DNA from: Buchnera aphidicola (Takecallis arundicolens)
Lineage (GTDB): Bacteria; Pseudomonadota; Gammaproteobacteria; Enterobacterales; Enterobacteriaceae
NCBI RefSeq assembly: GCF_964058945.1
Contig: NZ_OZ060369.1
Span: 310,001-374,000 of the forward strand
Length of the DNA stretch: 64,000 nucleotides
Direction of reading: 5' to 3'
The notes under the pieces were generated by a model. It saw only the letters and a program-made list of their open reading frames with translations, was not told the origin of the DNA and did not search any database. This document shows, one piece after another, positions 9,574 through 19,268 of the stretch; position 1 is the stretch's first letter, and each line of letters starts with the position of its first letter. The position numbers and the translations under genes were made by a program.

Positions 9574-10620
9574 ATGATAAACAATACATATCATGAAAAA
9601 ATTCAAAAAATCATTATAAAAATAAAAGATTTAGAATATAATTTACTAAATAAAAATAAAAAAATAAATAAAAATAATATAATTGAAATTAAAAACCAAA
9701 CACCACGAATACAATATTGTATTAAAAAAATTAATAAAATTAAAAATGCTATATTCGATATAAAATCATTATTAAAATTATCTTATGATATCAAAGACGA
9801 TAGTATTTTATATGATATTTCAATTGAATTAATTGAAATACAAAAAAAACTTATAGATATACAAAATTATAGTATTTTTCAAAAAAAATATGATGATTGT
9901 AATTGTTACCTAGATATACAATCTGGTTCAGGAGGAATAGATGCACAAGACTGGTCTAAAATGTTGTTACGAATGTATTTAAAATGGTTAAGTAGAAAAA
10001 AATTTAAAACAGAAATTATCCAAGAATTATCTGGAGAAATTGCAGGTATTAAATCAGCTACTGTACGTGTCATTGGAAAATATGCATTTGGATGGCTACG
10101 GACTGAAACAGGTATTCATAGATTGATAAGAAAAAGTCCTTTTAATTCAGGAAATCGTCGTCATACTTCTTTTAGTTCAGCATTTATATACCCTGAAATA
10201 GATAATATAATTAAAATTAATATTAATCCATCTGACCTACGAATTGATGTTTATCGCGCTTCAGGTGCTGGTGGACAGCACGTAAATCGTACAGAATCCG
10301 CTGTGAGAATTACACATTTACCAACATCAACAGTTACACAATGTCAAAATGAACGCTCACAACACAAAAATAAAGAACAAGCTTTAAAACAAATGCAATG
10401 TAAATTATACAATTTAGAATTAAAAAAAAAAAATTACGAAAAAAAAATTATTGAAAAAAATAAATCTTCCATTGGATGGGGTAATCAAATTAGATCATAC
10501 GTTTTAGATCATTGCCGCATTAAAGATAGTAGAACTGGCATTGAGATTCGAGATACCCAATCAGTACTTGATGGAAACCTAGATGTATTTATTGAAACAA
10601 GTTTAAAAATAGGATTATAG
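9574..10620 (+). CDS. prfB: Peptide chain release factor 2, without programmed frameshift
   Basis: RF2 recognises UAA and UGA and triggers peptide release. The 348-residue protein carries the SPF stop-codon recognition tripeptide at 188-190 and the catalytic GGQ at 233-235 ([13 protein letters not shown]). The residue matching E. coli K-12 Thr246 is Ala229, the form found in most bacteria. In E. coli, prfB needs a +1 frameshift at an in-frame UGA near codon 26. Here one continuous frame runs through that region and no CUU-UGA slip site is seen, so the autoregulation appears lost. It is followed after 9 bp by lysS, the conserved prfB-lysS pair. The stop is TAG. Confidence 0.96.
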   Translation: MINNTYHEKIQKIIIKIKDLEYNLLNKNKKINKNNIIEIKNQTPRIQYCIKKINKIKNAIFDIKSLLKLSYDIKDDSILYDISIELIEIQKKLIDIQNYSIFQKKYDDCNCYLDIQSGSGGIDAQDWSKMLLRMYLKWLSRKKFKTEIIQELSGEIAGIKSATVRVIGKYAFGWLRTETGIHRLIRKSPFNSGNRRHTSFSSAFIYPEIDNIIKININPSDLRIDVYRASGAGGQHVNRTESAVRITHLPTSTVTQCQNERSQHKNKEQALKQMQCKLYNLELKKKNYEKKIIEKNKSSIGWGNQIRSYVLDHCRIKDSRTGIEIRDTQSVLDGNLDVFIETSLKIGL

Positions 10621-10629
10621 AAAAATATT

Positions 10630-12147
10630 ATGCTACTTAAAAAAAAAAATAATCAATTAATTAATGAAAATCATGAATTAAAAATTAGAAAAAAAAAATT
10701 TATAACAATTTGTGAAGAAGGATTTAATTTTCCTAATCAATTCAAGCCAAATACTACAATTTCACAACTTAATAAAACATATATAGAATACACAAAAGAT
10801 CAACTATTAAATCTAAATATTATGGTAAATGTCACTGGACGTATTGTAAAACAACGTATTATGGGAAAAGCAGCATTTATTGTAATACAAGAAATGATTC
10901 AATACATGCAAATTTATGTTACAGAACAAAAAATATCTTATGATTTTTATCAAAATCAATTTAAAAAATTAGATATAGGTGATATTATTGCAATAACAGG
11001 TACAATATTTAAAACAAAAACTGGTCAATTATCTATTTATTGTACAAAAATTATTCTTTTATCAAAAGCATTACGACCTTTACCAGAAAAATTTCATGGT
11101 TTAACTAACCAAGAAATTCGATATCGCAAAAGATACTTAGATCTATTATCTAATCAATCAAGTATGATAAATTTTATTCGTAGATCAAAAATTTTAAATA
11201 TTATTCGTAATTTTATGCATGTAAATAAATTTATTGAAGTTGAAACACCAATGCTACAAAATATTCCAGGTGGAGCTACTGCTAAGCCTTTTATTACTCA
11301 CCATAATAGTTTAAATATAAATATGTATTTACGTGTTTCTCCAGAATTATACCTTAAACGACTAATTATTGGAGGATTCACAAAAATTTATGAAATTAAT
11401 AAAAATTTCCGTAATGAAGGTATTTCATACAAACATAATCCTGAATTTACTATGATGGAACTTTATATCGCTTATGCAAATTATCAAGATTTAATGCACT
11501 TTATAATACAATTTTTAAAAAATATTATATATAAACTAACCAAAACTGATAATATTATATATCAAAAACAAGTTTTACACGTCAATAAACCCTATCAAAA
11601 ATTTACTATAGAAGAAGCAATTACATATTACAACCCATTAATCAAAATTAATGATTTAAAAAATGTTAAAAAAATAAAAAAAATTGCACAATTATATAAT
11701 ATATATATAAAAAACAATTGGAGTATTAATAAAATTTTATTAAAAATATTCGAAATTACAACAGAAAATAAATTAATACAACCAACATTTATTACAGATT
11801 ATCCTATTGAATTTTCACCATTAGCACGTAGTCATAATAACAATAAAAACATTACAGAGCGATTTGAGTTTTTTATGGGCGGTATAGAAATCGGTAATGG
11901 TTTTTCCGAATTAAATAATGCTGTTGATCAAAAAAAACGTTTCTTAAAACAAAAAACCGATATTAAAAGTTTCAATGATAAACAAGAATCATTATATGAT
12001 AAAGAATACATTGAAGCGTTAGAATACGGTATGCCGCCTACAGCTGGTTTAGGTATTGGTATTGATAGACTGATTATGATTCTCAATAACCAAACAAATA
12101 TAAAAGATGTAATATTATTCCCTACACTACGTCCAACAACCCAATAA
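10630..12147 (+). CDS. lysS: Lysyl-tRNA synthetase
   Basis: Class IIb synthetase that charges tRNA-Lys. Its 505 residues equal the E. coli length. The N-terminal OB-fold anticodon-binding domain covers about residues 60-150. Class II motif 2 is seen as FRNEGISYKHNPEFTMME and motif 3 as GLGIGIDRL near the C-terminus. It lies 9 bp after prfB, probably one transcript, and 15 bp before lysA. Thus lysine production and lysine charging are encoded side by side. Confidence 0.97.
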   Translation: MLLKKKNNQLINENHELKIRKKKFITICEEGFNFPNQFKPNTTISQLNKTYIEYTKDQLLNLNIMVNVTGRIVKQRIMGKAAFIVIQEMIQYMQIYVTEQKISYDFYQNQFKKLDIGDIIAITGTIFKTKTGQLSIYCTKIILLSKALRPLPEKFHGLTNQEIRYRKRYLDLLSNQSSMINFIRRSKILNIIRNFMHVNKFIEVETPMLQNIPGGATAKPFITHHNSLNINMYLRVSPELYLKRLIIGGFTKIYEINKNFRNEGISYKHNPEFTMMELYIAYANYQDLMHFIIQFLKNIIYKLTKTDNIIYQKQVLHVNKPYQKFTIEEAITYYNPLIKINDLKNVKKIKKIAQLYNIYIKNNWSINKILLKIFEITTENKLIQPTFITDYPIEFSPLARSHNNNKNITERFEFFMGGIEIGNGFSELNNAVDQKKRFLKQKTDIKSFNDKQESLYDKEYIEALEYGMPPTAGLGIGIDRLIMILNNQTNIKDVILFPTLRPTTQ

Positions 12148-12162
12148 TTTTATGGTATTACT

Positions 12163-13416
12163 ATGATTAATTTTTTTAAAAAAACAAAGTTAACAATTAA
12201 AAAAGATATATTACCAATTTTACAAAAACAAACTGGACCAATTTGGATATATGACGCAGATATTATTAAAAATCAAATTCATAAATTAAAAAAATTTGAT
12301 ATAATTCGTTTTGCACAAAAATCATGTTCTAATATTCATATATTACAACTTATTAAAAAATTAAATGTAAAAATAGATGCTGTATCATTAGGTGAATTAG
12401 AGCGTGCATTAATATCAGGATTCAAAGCAAAAAATGATGAAGTGGTCTTCACTTCTGATATTATTGATGAAGATACATTAAAAAAAGTTATTGAATTAAA
12501 AATTACAGTTAATGCTGGATCATTAAATATGATCAAAAAAATAGGTCAATTATCCCCTGGACATCGCATTTGGTTACGTATTAATCCAAAATTTGGGCAT
12601 GGACACAACAAAAAAACCAATACAGGAGGTGAAAATAGTAAACACGGTATTTGGGAACCAAAATTAGCCATACCAATAATAAAAAAATATAAACTACACT
12701 TAGTAGGCTTACACATGCATATTGGATCCGGTGTAGATTATAAACATTTACAAACAGTTTGTAATGCCATGGTAAAACAAGCAATACAATTAAATCAGAA
12801 TATTCAATTTATATCAGCAGGTGGAGGATTATCTATACCTTATCAAAAAACAGATATACCAGTTGATACTGAACATTATTTCAAATTGTGGGATCATGCA
12901 AGAAATAAAATATCACAATATTTTAAAAATAAAATTCAATTAGAAATTGAACCTGGTCGTTTTTTAGTTGGCGAATCAGGAATTTTAATTGCACGTGTAT
13001 ACGAAATCAAAACAGTTGGAAAAAAAATATTTACTTTAATAGAAGCAGGATTTAATGATTTAATGAGACCAGTATTATACGGTAGTTATCATTATATATC
13101 AATTATCCCAATGGATAATAGAGTATTGAATAATTGTCAATACATAAAAACTATTATTGGTGGACCGTTATGTGAATCGGGAGATGTATTTACACAAGAT
13201 GCAAAAGGTACATTAATAGAACGTATACTACCAAAAGTAAAAATTGGTGATTATATTGTTTTCCATAACACTGGTGCATACGGTGCATCTATGTCATCAA
13301 ATTATAATAGTAGACCATTAATACCAGAAATATTATTTGAAGATGGTATTCCAAGGGTTATTCGTAGAAAACAAACAATATATGAATTATTAAAACTAGA
13401 ATTAGAATTAACTTAA
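12163..13416 (+). CDS. lysA: Diaminopimelate decarboxylase
   Basis: PLP enzyme that decarboxylates meso-diaminopimelate to L-lysine, the last step of lysine synthesis and a nutrient an aphid symbiont supplies. The 417 residues compare with about 420 in E. coli. The PLP-binding lysine lies in RFAQKSCSNIHIL near residue 50, followed by VSLGELERAL; HMHIGSG, EPGRFLVGE and the substrate-binding GPLCESGDVF are present. It lies 15 bp after lysS in a likely prfB-lysS-lysA operon. With asd at 19.3 kb, two steps of the aspartate-to-lysine route are in this window. Confidence 0.97.
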   Translation: MINFFKKTKLTIKKDILPILQKQTGPIWIYDADIIKNQIHKLKKFDIIRFAQKSCSNIHILQLIKKLNVKIDAVSLGELERALISGFKAKNDEVVFTSDIIDEDTLKKVIELKITVNAGSLNMIKKIGQLSPGHRIWLRINPKFGHGHNKKTNTGGENSKHGIWEPKLAIPIIKKYKLHLVGLHMHIGSGVDYKHLQTVCNAMVKQAIQLNQNIQFISAGGGLSIPYQKTDIPVDTEHYFKLWDHARNKISQYFKNKIQLEIEPGRFLVGESGILIARVYEIKTVGKKIFTLIEAGFNDLMRPVLYGSYHYISIIPMDNRVLNNCQYIKTIIGGPLCESGDVFTQDAKGTLIERILPKVKIGDYIVFHNTGAYGASMSSNYNSRPLIPEILFEDGIPRVIRRKQTIYELLKLELELT

Positions 13417-13497
13417 AATACACAATTCTTATAGTATTAAAAATTATACTCTATCAATGTAATAACATAATCTTATTTTAATAAAAGAAATAAAAAA

Positions 13498-14829
13498 ATG
13501 AATAAAAATGAAAAAAAGTTTTATATAAAAACTTGGGGATGTCAAATTAATGAATATGATTCATTAATGATTGCTAATACATTAATACAAAATACCTCTT
13601 ATATTCAAACAAATAACTTTTTTGAAGCAGAAATTTTAATTTTAAATACATGTTCTATTAGAGAAAAAGCACAAGAAAAACTTTTCCATCAATTAGGTAG
13701 ATGGAAAAATTTAAAAAATCAAAATAAAAATATCATTATAGCAGTAGGGGGATGTGTTGCAAATCAGGAAGGAAAAAAAATTATTAAACGAGCAAATTTT
13801 GTTGATATTGTTTTTGGGACTCAAACATTACATCGTTTACCAAACATGATTGCAAAAAAAATACAAAAAAATAAAATATTTATCGATATCAGTTTTCCAA
13901 AAATGGAAAAATTTAAAAATATGATACAACCTGTATGTGATAATTATTCCATTTCTATACCAATTATGGAAGGATGTAATAAATATTGTTCATTCTGTAT
14001 TGTACCATACACTCGTGGTAAAGAAATTAGTCGACCATTTCATGATATTATTAATCATATCACTATTCTATCTCAAAAAGGAGTTAAAGAAGTACAATTA
14101 TTAGGACAAAATGTAAATTCATACAAAAGTATTGATACAGATAATAAAAAATATACATTTTCAAAATTATTAAGAAGTATTGCGCGAATTCCTAATATTG
14201 AACGAATTAGATTCATTACTAGTCATCCCATGAATTTTACTGATGATATTATTTCTGTTTATCAAGATGTACCACAAGTAGTAAGTTTTCTACATCTACC
14301 TATCCAAAGTGGTTCTAATAAAATTCTAAAATTAATGAAACGTCCGTATTCTATTGAAAAATACAAAGTAATTATTCAAAAATTAAAAATAGCACGTCCA
14401 AATATACAAATTAGTTCTGACTTCATTGTAGGATTTCCTGGAGAAACCGAATATGATTTCGAAAATACAATGAATATTATAAAAGAAATTAACTTTGATA
14501 TGAGTTTTAGCTTCATATATTCCCCTAGACCTGGTACACCAGCATCAAAATTACAGGATACAGTTAACATAATTGAAAAAAAAAAAAGATTACAAATATT
14601 ACAAAAACAAATTAAAAAACAAACATTATATTGGAATAAAAAAATGATTCATAGTATGCAAAAAATTTTAGTTCATCAAACTATAAAACAACAAAAAAAC
14701 TATTACATTGGGACAACAGAAAATCATAGATCAGTATTTTTTTATAATGAAAAAAACGTACTTGGTAAAATTATCACGGTAAAAATTACCAAAAAAAAAA
14801 ATAATATTTTTCAAGGTCAATGTATATAA
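13498..14829 (+). CDS. miaB: tRNA-2-methylthio-N6-isopentenyladenosine synthase MiaB
   Basis: Radical-SAM methylthiotransferase that converts i6A37 to ms2i6A37 in tRNAs reading UNN codons. The N-terminal cluster cysteines are in KTWGCQINEYDS, NTCSIREKA and GGCVANQEG. The radical-SAM CxxxCxxC is CNKYCSFC near residue 159. A C-terminal TRAM-like RNA-binding segment follows (TENHRSVFFYNEKNVLGKIITVKIT). It has 443 residues against about 474 in E. coli, shorter mainly at the C-terminal end. It precedes ybeY; the E. coli ybeZ between them is missing. Confidence 0.95.
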   Translation: MNKNEKKFYIKTWGCQINEYDSLMIANTLIQNTSYIQTNNFFEAEILILNTCSIREKAQEKLFHQLGRWKNLKNQNKNIIIAVGGCVANQEGKKIIKRANFVDIVFGTQTLHRLPNMIAKKIQKNKIFIDISFPKMEKFKNMIQPVCDNYSISIPIMEGCNKYCSFCIVPYTRGKEISRPFHDIINHITILSQKGVKEVQLLGQNVNSYKSIDTDNKKYTFSKLLRSIARIPNIERIRFITSHPMNFTDDIISVYQDVPQVVSFLHLPIQSGSNKILKLMKRPYSIEKYKVIIQKLKIARPNIQISSDFIVGFPGETEYDFENTMNIIKEINFDMSFSFIYSPRPGTPASKLQDTVNIIEKKKRLQILQKQIKKQTLYWNKKMIHSMQKILVHQTIKQQKNYYIGTTENHRSVFFYNEKNVLGKIITVKITKKKNNIFQGQCI

Positions 14830-14847
14830 TTGTAGGAAATAAAAGAT

Positions 14848-15296
14848 ATGAAAAATATAAAATTAAATTTACAAGTTAGTACTAATATAAAAAATTTTAT
14901 TCCAAAAAAAAAAAAAATTTTTCACTGGATTAAATCTATATTAAAAAAAAAACAGAAATTACAATTTGTATTGTTAATATACAAGAAATTAAAAAACTTA
15001 ATTTTATATATCGTAATCAAAATAAACCAACAAATATACTATCTTTTCAATATCCAAATATGTATATAAAAAATTATTTATTTATTGGAGATTTAATAAT
15101 TTGTGCAAAAATTTTAGAAACAGAAGCTAAAATACAAAATAAATACATAGAAGCCCATTGGGCGCATATCATTATTCATGGAATATTACATTTAATCGGT
15201 TATAATCATAATAATAAATATCAAGAAATAATTATGGAACAAATAGAAATTGAAACTATGAAAAAACTAGGATATAAAAATCCATACATTATTTAA
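14848..15296 (+). pseudogene. ybeY: Endoribonuclease YbeY, frameshifted at a 10-A run (possibly rescued by slippage)
   Basis: YbeY is a zinc metalloprotein needed for 16S rRNA 3'-end maturation and 70S quality control. The first 32 residues (MKNIKLNLQV...WIKSIL) align without gaps to the E. coli start. The frame is then wrong after the ten A at 14943-14952. Adding one A restores a frame reading TEITICIVNIQEIKKL, YRNQNKPTNILSF, IGDLIICAKI, EAHWAHIIIHGILHLIGYNH (the HxxxHxxxxxH zinc motif) and GYKNPYII. Both sides are otherwise well conserved, so total length would be near 150 residues, the family norm. It is either a very young pseudogene, or expressed by polymerase slippage at the poly-A run, or a sequencing error. 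A 14-A run at 14904-14917 upstream is in frame. Confidence 0.88.
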
Positions 15297-15420
15297 GATT
15301 TTACAATACATAAAGTACATTTAATATAAAATTTATAACAAAAAATAAAAAATTAAATATATATATAAAATAGCTAATATTATACTTTCATGAAAACTGT
15401 TATTAAGAATATTATTAAAT

Positions 15421-17979
15421 ATGAAAAAAACATATGAACCAAATATATTAGAACCAATTGTACAAAAATATTGGGAAGAAAACAAAACTTTTAAAGTAGT
15501 TGAAAAAACAAATAAAAAAAAATATTATTGTCTCGCTATGCTTCCCTATCCATCCGGGAAATTACATATGGGACATGTAAGAAATTACACCATTAGTGAT
15601 GTAATTGCTAGATATCAACGTATGATTGGAAAAAATGTACTACATCCAATTGGGTGGGATGCTTTCGGTTTACCAGCAGAAGAAGCAGCAATAATAAATC
15701 ATACTCTTCCAGATATATGGACAACTGAAAATATTCAATATATGAAAAAACAATTAAAACAATTAGGATTCAGTTATGATTGGGACCGAGAAATTACTAC
15801 CTGTAATCCAAAGTACTATCACTGGGAACAATGGTTTTTCAAAAAATTATACAAATTAAATTTAATATACAAAAAAACTGCATTAGTTAATTGGTGTGAA
15901 AAAGATAAAACAGTATTAGCTAACGAACAGGTTATTAATGGACAGTGTTGGCGTTGCCAAACTACTATTACTACAAAAATGATACCACAGTGGTTTATTA
16001 AAATTACTAATTATGCTGAACAATTATTACAAGATTTAAATTTGTTAAAAAAATGGCCAAAAAAAGTTTTATCTATGCAAAAAAATTGGATTGGAAAACA
16101 AAAAGGATTTGAGATTGTTTGTGACATCTATTCATCACCAGAAAAAATAATAATTTATACTTCAAGATTAGATTTATTATTTGGAATAACGTACATTTCA
16201 ATATCACCATTACACGATTTAGCAAAAACAGAACTAAATACAACAGAAATAAAAAACTTTATTCAAAATAGCTATACAATTAATAACAGTACTACAAAAA
16301 AAATACATTATTTTGGTAAAAAAATATCAAAATATGCCATTCACCCTATTACCAAACATAAAATACCAATATGGATTACAAATTATATTAACCTAGAATA
16401 CAATATTAATTGTACCATGTCTTGCCCAGCGCACAATCAATATGATTGGAATTTTGCAAAAAAATATAATATTCAAATACAATATGTTATATTAAATAAA
16501 AATTGTAAACAAAACAAGGATACATTCCATCCAACAAAAGATTCAAGTATATTATATAATTCATATCAGTTCAACGGATTAAATACTAAATTAGCTGTAA
16601 AAAAAATTTTTTTATTATTAGAAAACATGAAAATTATAAAAAAAAAAAATATATATCGATTACAAGATTGGAGCATATCTAGACAAAGATACTGGGGTGC
16701 ACCTATTCCTGTAGCATATTATAATAAAAAAACTATACTTATACCAGATAAACAATTACCAATAATACCCCCTAAAATTCATACTATGAATGAATTCAAA
16801 AATATTAGTAAAATTTATAAAAATTGGTCAAAAATTACTATTAATAATCTTATTATGAAGAAAGAAACTGATACATTTGATACTTTTGTAGAATCTGCAT
16901 GGTATTATATTAGATATACTGATCCGAAATATTATGGTATGGTTAATACAAAATCAGCAAATTATTGGCTTCCAATTGATCAATACATTGGAGGTATTGA
17001 ACATGCTACAATGCATTTAATATATTTTCGCTTTTTTCATAAATTATTATATGAATTAAAACTAATATCTTGTCCAGAACCAGCAAAAAAACTACTATGT
17101 CAAGGTATGGTATTAGCAGATGCTTTTTATTATATTAGTACAACAGGAAAAAAAAAATGGTTGATACCTGAAAATATCAAAATTATTAAAAATAAGTATG
17201 GTAAAATAGAAAAAATGATTACAAATGATAAAAAAAAAGTTATACATGCAGGTATGACTAAAATGTCAAAATCAAAAAATAATGGAGTTGATCCTGAAAA
17301 CATGATAAAAAAGTATGGAGCAGATACTATTAGGTTATTTATTATATTTGCTGCACCAGTACAATCAGATATTGAATGGAATGAATCTGGAGTTCAGGGT
17401 ATGCACCGATTCTTACAAAAACTTTGGACCATAATTTATAATTATAAAAATAAAATTGAAAATAATATTATTAAAAAAACACAATATACAATCCAAGAAA
17501 TGCAATATATATTAAATACAACAATTTTAAAAGTATCACAAAACATTGAGAAACGTCAATCATTTAATACAGCAATTTCTGAAATTATGAAATTTTCAAA
17601 ATTAATTTATAAAACGTATATAAAACAGGATATAAAACAAATATTCTTAAAAAAAACTTTAACAAACATTTTAAAAATGTTATACCCATTTGCTCCACAT
17701 TTTAGTTTTATCGCATGGAAAGAATTAAATAAAAATACTATAATTGATAATGTATCATGGCCAAAATATGATCCTAAATTTACCGAAACCACTCATATAA
17801 ATTTAGTAATCCAAGTTAATGGAAAAAAGAAAGATATTTTACTCGTACCTAAAAATATTGAAAAGGATAAAATATTATATATGATTAATCAAAATAAAAA
17901 ATTATTACCAATACTTAAAAATAAACAAATAAAAAACGTTATTTATATACCAAATAAAATTATTAATTTAGTCATATAA
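15421..17979 (+). CDS. leuS: Leucyl-tRNA synthetase
   Basis: Large class Ia synthetase charging tRNA-Leu; 852 residues (E. coli about 860). The HIGH-type motif is PYPSGKLHMGHVRNY near residue 42, and the KMSKS loop is MTKMSKSKNNGVDPEN near 618. The CP1 editing domain is reduced in conservation: around residues 245-260 the T-rich editing motif of E. coli LeuRS is not obvious (IYTSRLDLLFGITYISISP is the matching segment). Synthesis is well supported; proofreading is less certain. The gene is followed after 4 bp by holA; lptE, which sits between them in E. coli, is absent. Confidence 0.97.
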   Translation: MKKTYEPNILEPIVQKYWEENKTFKVVEKTNKKKYYCLAMLPYPSGKLHMGHVRNYTISDVIARYQRMIGKNVLHPIGWDAFGLPAEEAAIINHTLPDIWTTENIQYMKKQLKQLGFSYDWDREITTCNPKYYHWEQWFFKKLYKLNLIYKKTALVNWCEKDKTVLANEQVINGQCWRCQTTITTKMIPQWFIKITNYAEQLLQDLNLLKKWPKKVLSMQKNWIGKQKGFEIVCDIYSSPEKIIIYTSRLDLLFGITYISISPLHDLAKTELNTTEIKNFIQNSYTINNSTTKKIHYFGKKISKYAIHPITKHKIPIWITNYINLEYNINCTMSCPAHNQYDWNFAKKYNIQIQYVILNKNCKQNKDTFHPTKDSSILYNSYQFNGLNTKLAVKKIFLLLENMKIIKKKNIYRLQDWSISRQRYWGAPIPVAYYNKKTILIPDKQLPIIPPKIHTMNEFKNISKIYKNWSKITINNLIMKKETDTFDTFVESAWYYIRYTDPKYYGMVNTKSANYWLPIDQYIGGIEHATMHLIYFRFFHKLLYELKLISCPEPAKKLLCQGMVLADAFYYISTTGKKKWLIPENIKIIKNKYGKIEKMITNDKKKVIHAGMTKMSKSKNNGVDPENMIKKYGADTIRLFIIFAAPVQSDIEWNESGVQGMHRFLQKLWTIIYNYKNKIENNIIKKTQYTIQEMQYILNTTILKVSQNIEKRQSFNTAISEIMKFSKLIYKTYIKQDIKQIFLKKTLTNILKMLYPFAPHFSFIAWKELNKNTIIDNVSWPKYDPKFTETTHINLVIQVNGKKKDILLVPKNIEKDKILYMINQNKKLLPILKNKQIKNVIYIPNKIINLVI

Positions 17980-17983
17980 AATT

Positions 17984-18985
17984 ATGATTTCTTATATAAA
18001 ATATAATATGATAAAAAAAATAACCATTACAAAAATAAATTGTTATTTTATTTTAGAAGAAGATTTCTTTCTTGCAAACGAAGTACAAGAATTTATATTA
18101 CAACATTATAAAAAAAAACAATATGATTATATTATTAAAATAATAATTAAATCAAATGATACATGGAATAAAGTATATCGCGAATATCAACAAACAGATT
18201 TTTTCTTCAAAAAAAAAATATTATTAATAATACTAAAAAAAATAAAAAAAAATTATAATTTATATCAAATATTACAAAAAATACAAAAATATAATAATAC
18301 AAATATAATACTATTAATACGGATTACAAATAAAAATTATGATAATAATAGCATAATTTTAAAAAATATTGTTACGTCAAATCAAATTATTATCGATTGC
18401 CCATATTTAACAATACAATATACAAAAATATGGATTAGAAAAATAATCCATACTATAAAATTGAATTTATGTTCTGAAATCATTGCTCTATTATCATATA
18501 ATTATGAAAGAAATTTATTAATGCTATTTAAAATTTTAGAAATTTTTAAAATAATTAGTTTGAATCATAAAATAACAAAAAAATACGTTCAAGAAATTTT
18601 ATCCGATAATGTATCGTTTAGTATAAAACATTGGATTTATGCATTATTTTCAAAAAATCACATGCAAGCAATCAGAATGTTAAATTTTTTTAAAAAAAAC
18701 AAATATAATATATCATACTTGATACGATCAATACAAAAAAATTTGATATATTTAATTCATATCAAAGAAAATTATCTGTATAAAAACTATTTATGTTCTT
18801 TTCAACAAGATATCATATTTCATGATAACACACTGAAATTAAAAACCATAACTAAAAATATAAGTTATAAAAAAATATTTCAAACTATCAATATTCTAAA
18901 AATATTAGAAATAAATAATAAAAATCATAAACACGAACTACTATGGGAATATATAAAAAAAATTATTTTTATATTTTCATCATAA
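17984..18985 (+). CDS. holA: DNA polymerase III subunit delta
   Basis: HolA (delta) opens the beta sliding clamp as part of the clamp loader. The sequence is strongly diverged and lysine/isoleucine rich, but length (333 against 343) and position after leuS match. Local matches to E. coli include YFILEEDFFLANEVQEFI near residue 24 and FSIKHWIYALFSKNHMQAIRML near 210. A second ATG at 18008 is possible, but the first gives a better N-terminal alignment. It would work with the shortened DnaX encoded at 43.8 kb. Confidence 0.85.
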   Translation: MISYIKYNMIKKITITKINCYFILEEDFFLANEVQEFILQHYKKKQYDYIIKIIIKSNDTWNKVYREYQQTDFFFKKKILLIILKKIKKNYNLYQILQKIQKYNNTNIILLIRITNKNYDNNSIILKNIVTSNQIIIDCPYLTIQYTKIWIRKIIHTIKLNLCSEIIALLSYNYERNLLMLFKILEIFKIISLNHKITKKYVQEILSDNVSFSIKHWIYALFSKNHMQAIRMLNFFKKNKYNISYLIRSIQKNLIYLIHIKENYLYKNYLCSFQQDIIFHDNTLKLKTITKNISYKKIFQTINILKILEINNKNHKHELLWEYIKKIIFIFSS

Positions 18986-19017
18986 ACACTATAACATACT
19001 AAAAATAAAAAATATTT

Positions 19018-19248
19018 ATGTCACTAACAATATTCAATCTTACTCATTTTAGATGTCCAGATACAATCATTATGTTAAAAAAAAAAATAAGAAATACTAA
19101 AAAAGAAAATATAATATTAGTTTTATCGAATGATATCTCTACAAAATGGGATATTCCATTATTCTGTACATTTATGAAATATCAATTAATAAGTAAAAAA
19201 ACTATTTATAAACCATATAAATTTTTAATAAAAAAAATAAATTTATAA
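19018..19248 (+). CDS. tusA: Sulfur carrier protein TusA
   Basis: A small persulfide carrier that takes sulfur from IscS and passes it through TusBCD-TusE to MnmA for 2-thiolation of U34 in tRNAs. The 76-residue protein has the family signature FRCPD with the active cysteine at residue 13, then the matching segments DISTKWDIPLFCTFMKYQL and YKFLIKK at the C-terminus. The usual C-P-x-P motif reads C-P-D-T here. TusE is encoded at 28.7 kb in this window. Confidence 0.88.
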   Translation: MSLTIFNLTHFRCPDTIIMLKKKIRNTKKENIILVLSNDISTKWDIPLFCTFMKYQLISKKTIYKPYKFLIKKINL

Positions 19249-19268
19249 TTTTATGTAACTAATTATTT

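Noticed and set aside
15060..15296. A separate small gene with HGILHLIGYNH
   Set aside because: It is the 3' half of ybeY in the shifted frame, not an independent gene.
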